Positions 53,085 to 63,989 of a stretch of 64,000 bases of DNA are shown in pieces (position 1 is the first letter of the stretch; each line of letters opens with the position of its first letter). The notes beneath the pieces are model-generated. The model searched no databases. It was not told the DNA's origin and saw only the letters and a program-made list of their open reading frames with translations. Origin of the DNA: Ovis canadensis. Taxonomy: Eukaryota; Chordata; Mammalia; Artiodactyla; Bovidae. A program made the translations under genes and the position numbers. The stretch covers positions 127,689,501 through 127,753,500 of the forward strand of contig NC_091727.1 of the NCBI RefSeq assembly GCF_042477335.2, written 5' to 3'.

Positions 53085-54853
53085 GATAAGAAAGCCTTCC
53101 TCAGCAATCAATGCAAAGAAATAGAGGAAAATAACAGAATGGGAAAGACTAGAGATCTCTTCAAGAAAATTAGACATACCAAGGGAACATTTCATGCAAA
53201 GATGGGCTCGATAAAGGACAGAAATGGTCTGGACCTAACAGAAGCAGAAGATATTAGGAAGAGGTGGCAAGAATACACAGAAGAAATGTACAAAAAGATC
53301 TTCATGACCCAGATAATCACGATGGTGTGATCATTCACCTACAGCCAGATATCCTGGAATGTGAAGTCAAGTGGGGCTTAGAAAGCAGCACTACGAACAA
53401 AGCTAGTGGAGGTGATGGAATTCCAGTTGAGCTGTTTCAAATCCTGAAAGATGATGCTGTGAAAGTGCTGCACTCAATATGCCAGCAAATTTGGAAAACT
53501 CAGCAGTGGCCACAGGACTGGAAAAGGTCAGTTTTCATTCCAATCCTGAAGAAAGGCAATGCCAAAGAATGCTCAGACTACACACAATTGCACTCATCTC
53601 ACACGCTAGTAAAGTAATGCTTAAAATTCTCCAAGCCAGGCTTCAACAATACATGAACCGTGAACTTCCAGATGTTCAAGCTGGTTTTCGAAAAGGCAGA
53701 GGAACCAGAGATCAAATTGTCAACATTCACTGGATCATGGAAAAAGCAAGAGAGTTCCAGAAAAACATCTATTTCTGCTTTATTGACTATGCCAAAGCCT
53801 TTGACTGTGTGGATCACAATAAACTGTGGAAAATTCTGAAAGAGACGGGAATACCAGACCACCTGGCCTGCCTCTTGAGAAACCTATATGCAGGTCAGGA
53901 AGCAACAGTTAGACCTGGACATGGAACAACAGACTTGTTCCAAATAGGAAAGGGAGTACGTCAAGGTTGTATATTGTCACCCTGCTTATTTAACTTCTAT
54001 GCAGAGTACATCATGAGAAATGCTGGGCTGGAAGAAACGCAAGCTGGAATCAAGATTGCCGGGAGAAATATCAATAACCTCAGATATGCAGATGACACCA
54101 CCCTTATGGCAGAAAGTGAAGAGGAACTCAAAAGCCTCTTGATGAAAGTGAAAGAGGAGAGTGAAAAAGTTGGCCTAAAGCTCAACATTCAGAAAACTAA
54201 GATCATGGCACCTGGTTCCATCACTTCATGGGAAATAGATGGGGAAACACTGGAAACAGTGTCAGATTTTTTTTTTTGGCTCCAAAATCACTGCAGATGG
54301 TGATTGCAGCCATGAATTAAAAGACGCTTACTCCTTAGAAGGAAAGTTATGACCAACCTAGATAGCATATTGAAAAGCAGAGACATTACTTTGCCAACAA
54401 AGGTCCATCTAGTCAAGGCTATGGTTTTTCCTGTGGTAATGTATGGATGTGAGAGTTGGACTGTGGAGAAAGCTGAGCACTGAAGAATTGATGCTTTTGG
54501 AACTGTGGTGTTGGAGAAGACTCTTGAGAGTCCCTTGGACTGTAAGGAGATCCAACCAGTCCATCCTAAAGGAGAACTTTCCTAGGAGTTCATTGGAAGG
54601 ACTGATGTTGAAGCTGAAACTCGTATACTTTGGCCACCTCATGCGAAGAGTTGACTCATTGGAAAAGACCCTGATGCTGGGAGGGATTGAGGGCAGGAGG
54701 AAAAGGGGACGACAGAGGATGAGATGGCTGGATGGAATCACCGACTCAATGGACATGAATTTGGGTAAACTCCGGGAGTTGGTGATGGACAGGGAGGCTT
54801 GGCGTGCTGTGAGTCATGGGGTTGCAAAGAGTCAGACACGACTGAGCAACTGA
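53085..54853 (+). pseudogene. BovB reverse transcriptase remnant
   Basis: Frames 53139-53330, 53264-53617, 53479-54303 and 54443-54853 together cover the RT and C-terminal region. The third (274 codons) holds FIDYAKAFDCVDH, GVRQGCILSPCLF and YADD at 54085-54096. Frameshifts occur near 53294 (lost A in an A-run), 53581 and 54270 (a T-run replacing the usual TTTTGGGGGG stretch). A TGA at 54481-54483 stands where CGA is expected. Confidence 0.88.
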
Positions 54854-55030
54854 ACTGACCGACTGATATAACTTTCTGGTCAATTTAGTTAAATAATGTC
54901 CTACCTAATGCAGTCTCTGACAACATGGAAGGTGTGAATATTCATGGAAGACTCGAGATGGGGGTCAACTGCTCCTTTTGTGTGTCCCAGATGGCCTAAA
55001 AGGATTTGGGAACTTTTAGAGAAGCACCTC

Positions 55031-55304
55031 AGAGAAGGCAATGGCAGCCCACTCCAGTACTCTTGCCTGGCAAATCCCATGGAGGGAGGAGCCTGGTGGG
55101 CTGCAGTCCATGAGGTCTCTAAGAGTTGGACATGACTGAGCAACTTCACTTTCACTTTTCACTTTGCTGCATTGGAGAAGGAAATGGCAACACCCTCCAG
55201 TGTTCTTTCCTGGAGATTCCCAGGGACGGGGGAGCCTGGTGGGCTGCTGTCTGTGGGGTCGCACAGAGTCGGACACAACTGAGATGACTTAGCAGCAGCA
55301 GCAG
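55031..55304 (+). mobile_element. BOV-A2 SINE
   Basis: Two Bov-A units with the linker TTCACTTTCACTTTTCAC, and a GATGACTTAGCAGCAGCAGC tail. Only a weak 6-bp flank match (GCACCT) was seen, so the copy is older or its flanks have changed. Confidence 0.94.
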
Positions 55305-55305
55305 A

Positions 55306-56811
55306 GGTGCACCTTCATGAAATGTCAGATGAAATTTTTCTGATGCTCACTCATGTCCTTCCAAGTGGGCTGCATAGCCCTCCTGGTTCACCATAGGTAT
55401 TCGCAGAAGAAAGAACACAGGCTGACAGCAGCGCAAATCACATGGTAAATGGCTAGGCCATGCTCCAGGAATCCCATACTTTCATAGCCCTTCTTTTTCA
55501 CCCTCAGCCACAGTGCACAATTTGAAAGTCAAAAGTGACACTGTTGGCCTGGTGCATATCCCTTGGAGTAAACATTCTGTTTTATAGGAGCACTGACATA
55601 TGTCCAGGTCAAGGATCCTTATCCAGCTAAATGGGAACAAAGTTCGGGATGTGATGAGGGAAGGCATTAAAGTTTTGAGTCCCCTGACCTGTCCCTAGGG
55701 CCACACAGGAGCAGAGGGAAACACTGGAATCAAGCTCCCCACCCAGGTGAATGCAAATACCTACCCAGGAAATCATGCAAATGCCTTTAGAACACACCTT
55801 ATAGGAGACTAGTCTGAAGAGATATGCAAAAACCAAAAGTCCACAGCTTGCTGTCAGAAGTCCTGGTCTCTGCTTGCCCTCCAGCCTGCCATGCCCTTTA
55901 CCTCACCCCAAACAGTGCTTCCGACCCCCAAGGCCGAAAAGGGAAAACAAGCCCTCCTTTCACAGACAGGAACCTTAAAGGATTTAACAGGAAGCCAATG
56001 GCCATCTCCTTGTTACATGTTCTGCAAGATTAACAATCACTTGACTGTTTCTCTACTTTTCCTTAATGACCTAAGCAGTTTAGTTATTAAGTGATAAATC
56101 CTCTGGGTATTCATGAGCAGCTGGTTTAATTCAGGAGCCCAAACTGAAACAATCAGGATAATTGAGGTACCTCAGAAACATGAAGGAAGTCAGCCACTGT
56201 GCAGAGCAGAAAACAAACTCAACCAGTAGCAGGAGCCTTGTCCCCCAGAAAGAAATGCTGAAGCACGAAGCTGAATGGGATGGAAGGGTGCAAACTTTAG
56301 GAAGGGAAAGTGGAAGACAAAAACAAGGAAGAGAAATTCCAGTTCCTCCTCATCACCCTCCCACACCACTTTTGGCGTGTATCCAGGCAACCAGCTGAAA
56401 CCAGCTGGCCGGATATACTCCTAGAGCCTCATCTGAGGTCCCAATCAGCTGCAGGAGGGGGGCAGAGGGAGGATGTGTGACAATCTGGAAGATTACCCTC
56501 CAGCTCTTGTCCTTTCACTCACTGTCCACCCCAAATGACATCTGTTTTCTGAAAAGAAATACAGAAGGGAAAGAAGGAGAAAATTTGCGTGTTGGCATTC
56601 AGCTTTTTCTTTTGTAGACTCTGGATGCTGAGTGGGCTGGACTGGACAAGCAGATGGTGTTTGGATGATGGACTTCTGAGTCTCCATCACTTGATGGGCC
56701 TATCGTACAACCAGATGCCCACTCACTTGCTACAGAAGATTGTACCAAGCTCAACGCCTTCGTTGTAGGCTACAGACCTGTAAAAGTGTTTTCATTATTT
56801 TTCTAGAGAAT
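55306..56811. other. No gene seen; unique DNA
   Basis: No named repeat. Overlapping open frames at 55824-56094 and 56162-56398 on both strands have no recognisable features. Confidence 0.42.
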
Positions 56812-56821
56812 TTGTTGTTGT

Positions 56822-57145
56822 TGTTCAGTTTCTCAGTCATGTCTGACTCTTTGTGACCCCATGGACTGCAGCAGGCCAGGCTTCCCTTTCCTTCAGTATC
56901 TCCTGGACTTTGCTTAAGCTCATGTTCCCTTGGGTTGGTCATGCGATCCAACCATCTCATCCTCTGTCACCCTCTTCTCCTGCCCTCAATCTTTCCCAGC
57001 ATCAGGGTCTTTTTCAGTGAGTCGGCTCTTCGCATCAGGTGGCCAAAGTATTGGAGCTTCAGCATCAAAGTACTGGTGCTTTAACTTCAATATCAGTCCT
57101 TCCAGTGAATATTCAGGCTTGATTTCCTTTAAGACTGATTATTCT
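56822..57145 (-). mobile_element. BovB 3' end fragment with TSD
   Basis: Minus strand, last 320 bp of BovB, ending at the left with a TTGTTGTTGTTCAG tail. TAGAGAAT at 56814-56821 and 57146-57153 is an 8-bp target-site duplication. A 15-bp internal duplication (TCAGCATCAAAGTACTGG region) is present. Confidence 0.88.
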
Positions 57146-57153
57146 TAGAGAAT

Positions 57154-57549
57154 AAGCTCTAGCTTTCTGGTTCAACATCTGAGCAGATGAATTATAAATT
57201 GCATTTACAGTTTCTTTATAAGCAGATTTCTGTTTGCCCTGTCACAGCCTAACTCACTTCCAGATGGCTGACTAGAAAGTTTCAACTCCAAATTCCCAAG
57301 ACGAAACCTCCTCATTCAGTAGCACATTTGGCTCATTAATCCAATAAACTAAAAAAAAATTTTCTTCTGGACTGAACAACCCAAAGGAACATTTTGTTTA
57401 CCCAGGGCCAACCACTTTTCTGAGTGAACCATGTTTAAGTGAGGAAATACCTGCTTGGAATAACTTTTTCTCATCCTGTGTCCATTTTACCTCCTTTCAA
57501 GTCAATGTGCACACAGATAAGTTGATTTTTCAAACATTCATTTTCTAAC
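57154..57549. other. No gene seen; unique DNA
   Basis: Nothing recognised apart from an A-run near 57351. Confidence 0.45.
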
Positions 57550-57995
57550 TTTATAAAATTTTGCAACTTTTAACATCTTTATTTTGATGTAATTATAGAC
57601 TTATAAGAAGTTGCGAAAATAGAACAGAGGGGTTCAATATACCTTTCACTCAATCTTCCTTAGGTAACTATAGTAAAGAATCAAAACCAGAAAATTGACA
57701 TTGGTGCAATGTTTGTGTATTTTAGTTCTATGCCTTTTTAGCACATGCGTACACAGATTCATGCAACTACCACAGAAATCAAGATACAGAACCATTCCAT
57801 GACCACTAAAGGCTCTCTCGTGTGACACTTTTATAGTCATATCCATCCCCTCCTCCCGATTTTCTAACTTTTAATTTTGAAATAATGATAGACTCATAAG
57901 AAGTTGCAAAAAGAGTGACAAGAGGTCTCTAATATCCGTCACCCTGATTCCCGCCACCCCCATGGTGACATCTTATATAATTACAACATATTATG
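57550..57995 (-). mobile_element. Old L1 3' UTR with two related blocks
   Basis: ATAGACTTATAAGAAGTTGC (57595-57614) and ATAGACTCATAAGAAGTTGC (57888-57907) are near-identical starts of two blocks, a feature of L1M 3' ends in antisense. Strong divergence; ends approximate. Confidence 0.7.
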
Positions 57996-58454
57996 AAAAC
58001 CAGACTCATTATAATTAATTAGACTGTAGATGTCACTCAGATTTCAGTAGTAAAAAGTTAAATTATATAACATTACAATGAATGTCTCATACCCAAGGCC
58101 TCCAATTCAAGTGTCTGCCTGCAGTTCAAGTCGCTCTGTGGTCAGGCTCCATCCCACTCAAGTGGCCACAGCTCCCATTGCTTGTTAAACAACACATCTT
58201 TTTCTGTGAGCTGACTGTGCCCCCTTGGGGGGGTATATTCGTCACTATCTTTGGGCCTCTGCTGCAGCAATTTTCCTCTCACTCTCCCCTTTCCAGATTG
58301 TCCCCCTTCATCTAAACCTAGCTCGTATCTTGCCTTTTCTAGAAAACTTTCCTGAGCTACTCCAGTCCTCTTTGAGTTTTCCTTATTCTGAGCTCAGTAT
58401 GACCAGAAATTACTTTCAGCATAGTTAGCATAATTTAGCATGTGAGGTTTTTTT
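57996..58454. other. No gene seen; possible L2 trace
   Basis: 58190-58400 has wording close to the sense L2 3' region (GCAGCAATTTTCCTCTCAC, GAAAACTTTCCTGAGC). Identification is weak. Confidence 0.3.
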
Positions 58455-58740
58455 TTACCATCTTGCATTATTTTTAAACAATTTGTTAAAAGGCACATGT
58501 CATAAAATCTACAATATTAGCAATTTTAGGTGCACAGCTCTGTATTCTTAAGTGCATTCCTATTGTTCCGCAACCATCACCACTGTCTAGTTTCAGAACT
58601 TTTACATCATCTCAGACTGAAGCTCTGTACCCCCATTCCACACCCCTAGCCCCTGGTAGCCATTATTTTACTCTTTGTCTCTATGAATTTAGCTAGTGTA
58701 GGTAGCTCAAATAAGTGGAATCATACATTTGTCTTTTTGT
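58455..58740 (-). mobile_element. Old L1 3' UTR fragment
   Basis: TTTTAGGTGCACAGCTCTG, GCAACCATCACCACTGTC and CTGAAGCTCTGTACCC are typical of an antisense L1M 3' UTR. It may belong with the fragment at 57550. Confidence 0.68.
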
Positions 58741-58823
58741 TGCATTATTTTAAACATTATTTCAAGATTTTTGCTAGATTGGAAACTCTTCAAGGATCCA
58801 GCACCCTGCTTAAATGAGAAACA

Positions 58824-58862
58824 GGTAGGTAGATAGGTCGATAATAGATAGATAGATAGATA
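58824..58862. repeat. (TAGA)n microsatellite
   Basis: TAGG/TAGA tetramers with two interruptions, ending in four clean TAGA units. Confidence 0.93.
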
Positions 58863-59404
58863 TTCCCACACTATGCAGCATAATTGTGGATGATTAACAG
58901 ATGTAGATTTTTCTCACCTTGTCAGGAAACCAAACCTCTCATTTTGTTTTTTTTTCCCCCCCAAACAGGAATGTCTTATAAGACATCTCCCAGACCTTTT
59001 ACTGGGGCTTTCCCCACTTTGGGTTAAAAACTTGTTCTGGGGCTGGCCCTGAATTTGCCTAAACCCAATGGGTTTGGGCTGTGCCCACTGTGATAGGGTG
59101 CGTATGCTGCAAAAGTCACTTTCCTTTTGGCCCATCTTCAGAGGTAAATGTTGAGCTCATTGAAGGCAGAAACAACATTTGAAGTTTCTTTGATACACCC
59201 ATGGCAGTGTCAAAAAAGCAGTTAAATAATGTTGTCAGGATGGGCAGCAGGTGAGGGTTGTGGGAAGGTGTAACGTGGTTGCCAAGGAATCTAGTTTGAT
59301 AACCAAATGAAGATGAAGAGCTTGGCACCAGCTTGTAGGGAAAACCAAAGCCCGCAGGGCAAAATACTTTAGCTCTTGGTTTCTTCATCGGGGAAGAATG
59401 AATA
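58863..59404. other. No gene seen; unique DNA
   Basis: Minus-strand open frames at 58914-59135 and 59116-59499 (the latter running into a MIR) have no recognisable domain. Confidence 0.42.
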
Positions 59405-59645
59405 ATATTAGTAGCCAACATGAATTGAGTACTTAAATACATGCCAGGCATTACTCTAGGTACTTGACACGTATAAACACTCTCCATCCTCCCAACCATC
59501 TAAAGAGGTAGGTGCTATTATTATTAGTTTCATTTTCAGTTGAAGAAATTGAGGCATAGAAGGGTTTAGCAATTTACCCAAGTTAGTAAGAAGAGTCAGG
59601 GTTTGAATTCAGATGATCAGACTCCAGAGCTCACACTGCTGGAGT
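59405..59645 (-). mobile_element. MIR SINE
   Basis: Antisense MIR: ATGCCAGGCATTACTCTAGG, GAAATTGAGGCATAGAAGGG and GGGTTTGAATTCAGATG in order. Confidence 0.84.
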
Positions 59646-59852
59646 CATGTGAGAATCGAAGAATACCAGGGTCTTAAGGGACAGAAGCGCTTCTGGCTGG
59701 TGAGCTGAGGTGGTTAGAGCTCCAGGCCAGGGGAGGGGCCTTTGTGGCTCAATTAGCTTTACTCCCTTCCCAGGCCCATCCCTGGCTAGAAAGTGGCTGC
59801 CTTTGGTCCCAAGGAGTAAGAGACTAAAAGACTGAGTGCATCCTCACCCCTA

Positions 59853-59937
59853 CTGATAAAACAACTCCAAGTCCAGTGTCCCACATCTCCTAGACTGACA
59901 GGTGAATTTTTTACCACTGAGCCACCAGGGAAGCCCC
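59853..59937 (-). mobile_element. Bov-tA-type SINE head fragment
   Basis: Only the tRNA-like head is clear (TTTTTACCACTGAGCCACC then AGGGAAGCCCC on the plus strand); box B has decayed. No Bov-A unit follows. Confidence 0.6.
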
Positions 59938-60360
59938 TATAAGCGCACGTCTGCCACAAATGGGTCATTGATGTGTTCATGTACTATGGATAGTATATTT
60001 TGATATTAGGACCACTGTGAGCCTCTTGGAAGCTAAGGCCTATACAAACTCTGGGTACTGTAGGATTGTTATTTAAGGCAGGGCCCAGGAAAGAGCTATT
60101 GTGTTTCTCAGGGCTCCCTCACCCCCACCCCAGGGAGCCCATTTATTTTACTAGTAGGAAATGAATAATGTTCAGCAATTTCTTTACCTAGTTGTGGAAT
60201 TAAAGTATAGTCCCTTGTGCACCTGACCCACTTGATGTATACAAGAAATGATCCCCCCTCCCCAAAAGTGGCTGACTAAATTTTAGAACACTATCCTGCA
60301 GGAATACTTCTTATTACAAAACTTCACTGAGCCCTTGAAGCAACAGAGTAAGCAGCTTTG
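59938..60360. other. No gene seen; unique DNA
   Basis: Nothing recognised. Confidence 0.42.
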
Positions 60361-60474
60361 GCTCAGGGATTCACGTTGATGTATGGCCAACCCGATACAA
60401 TATTGCAAAGTAATTAACCTCCAATTAAAATAAATAAATTTATATAAAAAATAAAATAAAATGATCACTGACAT
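60361..60474 (+). mobile_element. Very short L1 3' end (probable)
   Basis: GGGATTCACGTTGATGTATG, ACAATATTGCAAAGTAATTA and an AATAAATAAATTT tail are like the L1 end at 60805-60926. No convincing target-site duplication; a second A-run with ATGATCACTGACATT between follows the tail. Confidence 0.6.
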
Positions 60475-60804
60475 TAAAAAAAAAAAAGAAAAGAAAGCCT
60501 CAAATGAAACAATGAAAATGCATCAGTGAGCTGAGGGGAAGGCCTAGTGGAGCCCTGTGTTCTGAAATGAGAGCAGGGAATGTGTTCCAGGGGAGAAAGG
60601 CCAGGCATAGGTGAGAATTTGCAAAAAGCCTGCAGGTGAAGATATTCATGGCATATTTGGGGGACAGTCATGTGACCAGCATGGTTGAAGTAGATGGTGC
60701 CTATGGGGAGCAGCAGTAGACAGGGCTAGAAATGTTAAGTACTCTTAGGGAAGACAGGCAGGCAGAAGGATTTAGATTTGAAATAGACAGAAATAATGTG
60801 TTGG

Positions 60805-60926
60805 AGGTAGGAGGGAGGTTCAAGAGGGAGGGGACATATGTATATCTAGGGCTAATTCATGTTCATGTATGGCAGAAACCAACACACTGTTGTAAAGCAA
60901 TTATCCTTAAATTAAAAAAATTAAAA
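60805..60926 (+). mobile_element. 122-bp L1 insertion with 16-bp TSD
   Basis: Only the last L1 bases are present (AGGGAGGTTCAAGAGGGAGG, ATTCATGTTCATGTATGG, then an A-rich tail). AGAAATAATGTGTTGG occurs at 60789-60804 and 60927-60942, a perfect 16-bp target-site duplication. It is among the clearest short retrotransposition events in the window. Confidence 0.9.
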
Positions 60927-60942
60927 AGAAATAATGTGTTGG

Positions 60943-62714
60943 GACTAGAAAGTTCAGGGTCAAAGACATCCTATGATGAGTGATTCCATCATGTTGCCTT
61001 TGTCAAAGGGGAACAGTCCTCCTGGCTCCTACCTCTTTTAAGTACAAGAGGTGGCAACAGTAGAATAAAGCAAGGACAACCACAAGGCTAATTGTGTTTC
61101 TCAGATGTTTGGCTTCCCTCCACCACACTGTACCAGACTCTTGTCAGTTGCCTGCTCTTGTACTTGAAGTTTCCCAAGATTAATGTGACCCAGTAAATAC
61201 ATTAGGCAAACTCAGTCTTTATTCACAGTTATAGGCTTTTGCCTCAAATTCATTTTGATTCTCTTACCCAGGTGAGCTGAGCTGGACAACAAAGAAACCT
61301 CAGAGCCCTCTTACCCTCTTTTATAGTTTCAAACTTGAGCCAGACCAAGAACTGGGCAACCAGTCTCTCAGTTCCTTTTCCTTGCTCCTCCCCTTGCTCT
61401 GCTTAGCTTTCCTGCACTGAATTTTCTACTAATGTGGGAGATTGTGGGCGGGAATACTTACCTGGGAGAAAGCATGGAGCCCTTTGGTCTTGCCCTTCCA
61501 AAGCCCCACTCCACTGGCAGTCTTTCATTCTCTATATTCTGATCTTGATGTATATCAGAGAGCCCACCCCTGAGATTACAGTGAGAGGTAATAAGACTAT
61601 GTGGCCACTTGTCCAACACCCATACATCTGGTCCCTCTTCTGGTTAAGGCCGTAGGTTTTACAGCAAGGTACATGACCAGCTGAGGGTACTACTGTCTTC
61701 TTCAAGGGGGATCAGAGTGTAGCTGGACCTCAAGACAGGTAGATGCATGGGCATCAAAAAGCTTCCAAACCCCTGCTAAGAATATTGGGGACACATAAAA
61801 GGGGCACTTGATCCCACCTCCTGAGTCTTCCTTGAATACCTACCCCTTCAGTGTTGTCAGGGGAATGATCAGGATATCATTTTAACTAAATTGATCCCCA
61901 AAGCCAGGCTATACAGAAGGCTAAAACAAGTTTACTTTTTAATCTCACCCTATACCAAGCTACATTGTTCAGCTAAGCTTCCGGATAAGTTCTCAGCAAA
62001 CGTGACAGATGGCAGCAATAATATAGCCAGAGCAGCACAGCGCCTGCCAATTTAGGCAGTGGCTGATTACAGCGGAAGAGTAAGCACCCCTCCCTTGTTC
62101 CCACAGGTTGTTTGAGAAATATAGAAGTCCCCCCCCCCCACCGCCTCCCACAGTGTAGCTGTCTCTGCTCTATTCAACCCCGGTCCAAGGCACCTGAATC
62201 TCTTTTCCAGAGCTGCAGGCTGGGGAGTGTTCACTGGGGAAGGTCTGGTCCCCTCATGTCGGGTGACTCCCCTCTAATAAGTTCACTGTGGAGAAGTCTT
62301 CTTCTTCCCCTCATTAATTTTTTTTTGATCATTTGCTGAAGACATGGTAATGTAGAAACTTGGGAGTTATGGAAAAGAATGAAGAAACAGAAAAACATCC
62401 TCACACATGATCCCCCTCATCCAGAAATAACCAGGATTAACATAGTAGTGTATTTCTTTCCCAGAGTTTATTGCAGCAATTTTTCTTGACATGGTTGAAA
62501 TCCTACCACTTCAAAATCATAGCTACTATTTTATCACTTGTTTCCTCCTTAAACAGCATGTCCATGGCTTTAAGAATTGTTGTTACCATGATTTTTTAAG
62601 TGCAGGAATCATCTTCTGTCTTACGTCTACATTGCTGTTTGTATAACTTGTAAGACACATAATGTTAAAGGCCTGCTAATGCAATGCCCTTCCATGAAAT
62701 TTAATGCTGCAAGA
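60943..62714. other. No gene seen; largest unique stretch
   Basis: No named repeat except a possible old interspersed repeat trace at 62340-62470. Frames at 61434-61655 and 62112-62339 (plus) have no features. A C-run lies at 62130-62138. Confidence 0.42.
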
Positions 62715-62972
62715 TAAAGTAATGATAGCTGATATCGTTTGGCGGCTTATTATTTGCAAAGTACTCTTTTAAAGGCTTCACATGTATTAACTCATTTAAT
62801 CCTCATGCAGTTCTACAAGGCAGGGGTTATTATTATCGCCAGGTGATAGAAGCAGAACTTGGGAGCCAGAAGACAGGAGTGAGTTGCTCAGAGGAACACA
62901 GAGGGTGAGTGTCAAAGCTGGGGTTTGAACCCAGGCATTGTGACTCTAGAGTCTGTGCTCTCAGCGCTTGTA
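62715..62972 (-). mobile_element. MIR SINE
   Basis: Antisense MIR: CATGTATTAACTCATTTAAT then CCTCATGCAGTTCTACAAGG, and GGGGTTTGAACCCAGGC with ACTCTAGAGTCTGTGCTC. Well preserved for a MIR. Confidence 0.86.
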
Positions 62973-63617
62973 AACTGGCCAGTCCAGGAGCTCCCTGCAA
63001 CCATGAAGGCAGTTTACAATCTAATATGCAGCATGCAGTAACATTTTCCAGTCAAGAGTAGTGTTCTTAGGATACAATACACATTCTGTCCTTGGTTTAC
63101 ACTCTAGACTCATAACACCATTTCCCAGCCATAAGTAACGGACCTCTCCCAAGGATGTGAAAAATCTTATAGGAAAAGGATAGACAGCATAAGGACTTTT
63201 GCTTTTCTAAAACATTAGCCTGTATGTGCCAACCATATAGCATCTACCACCTGTAAACTTAAAACTTATTTAGGCGAGCAGTCTCCCATCAAGAGATGGA
63301 TTGCGATGATACAGTATAACAGGATAAGATAGACCATTTGTGTAGCGAGCCTCTCTTTCTTCAGAGTAGCATTTTAAACCCATCTTTCTCCTGAGCAGAG
63401 ACAGATGGTCACACTTCCAAGGCCTAGAGTCTTCTTAGTTTCCTTTCTTTTCTCTCCTGCATCTTAAAAAATCTTCCCATTTCCCCATCCAGGGTATCTG
63501 ATATTCAGCCCTCTCCCTCCGTTGTCCCTGCCTCCGCATTACTGAAGAACTCCTGTGGGTGTGGGTTTTGGTCAGGGTCAAAGTTTCTATCCTCTCTTGA
63601 GAGCAGAGCTTCCCACA
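62973..63617. other. No gene seen; unique DNA
   Basis: Nothing recognised. Confidence 0.42.
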
Positions 63618-63989
63618 TTAACAGTCAACTTGCCTAGCAAAATTCATCACCACGCACTCCTGCAAATCCTTATCCCCTGGGCATCTCTCTGTATTTCTCC
63701 AATCCTGGGAAGGTTCCAGAGAAATCTCTGCACTGCCCTGCACTTGGCTCTCCTCTCCCCGCTGGGACCCACTCCTGCCTTGACTCAGCTTGGAAAATAG
63801 GTCTTCCAGAGCAGAAGTCCCCTCAAATGAATCCTGCCCCAGAGCTTTGGCTGCGAAGGAGGCATCTGCCTGGTCCCTCACAGGGCAAGGAAGAATGGGC
63901 TTTGCTTCTTCCTTACCATTCTCCACCTGAGGCCAGTTTTTCTGGTCCTTATTTATCCTTACACTTGCCATGGAAGACTCACCCTGCAA
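63618..63989 (-). other. Unassigned 123-codon open frame at window edge
   Basis: A minus-strand frame outside any repeat I recognise, rich in Ser, Glu and Gln, with no signal peptide, membrane segment or known motif. In-frame ATGs lie near the right edge (about 63989 and 63971). On the minus strand CTTGCAGGGTGAGT at about 63976-63989 could be read as an exon border in either sense, so part of the frame might be an exon of a gene lying to the right. A random open frame is equally possible. I assign no function. Confidence 0.15.

Larger units (their letters stand above)
52710..54865 (+). mobile_element. BovB LINE with inverted 5' part
   Basis: 53085-54865 is plus-strand BovB from the linker to the 3' end. 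52710-53084 is BovB on the minus strand, covering the end of the endonuclease and the linker. Relative to the 19.4 kb copy the inverted part equals about 20813-21191 and the other part starts at about 21158, so some 34 bp occur in both. The letters GAT can belong to either side at 53084-53087. The order of parts fits twin priming. No target-site duplication was found. Confidence 0.9.
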
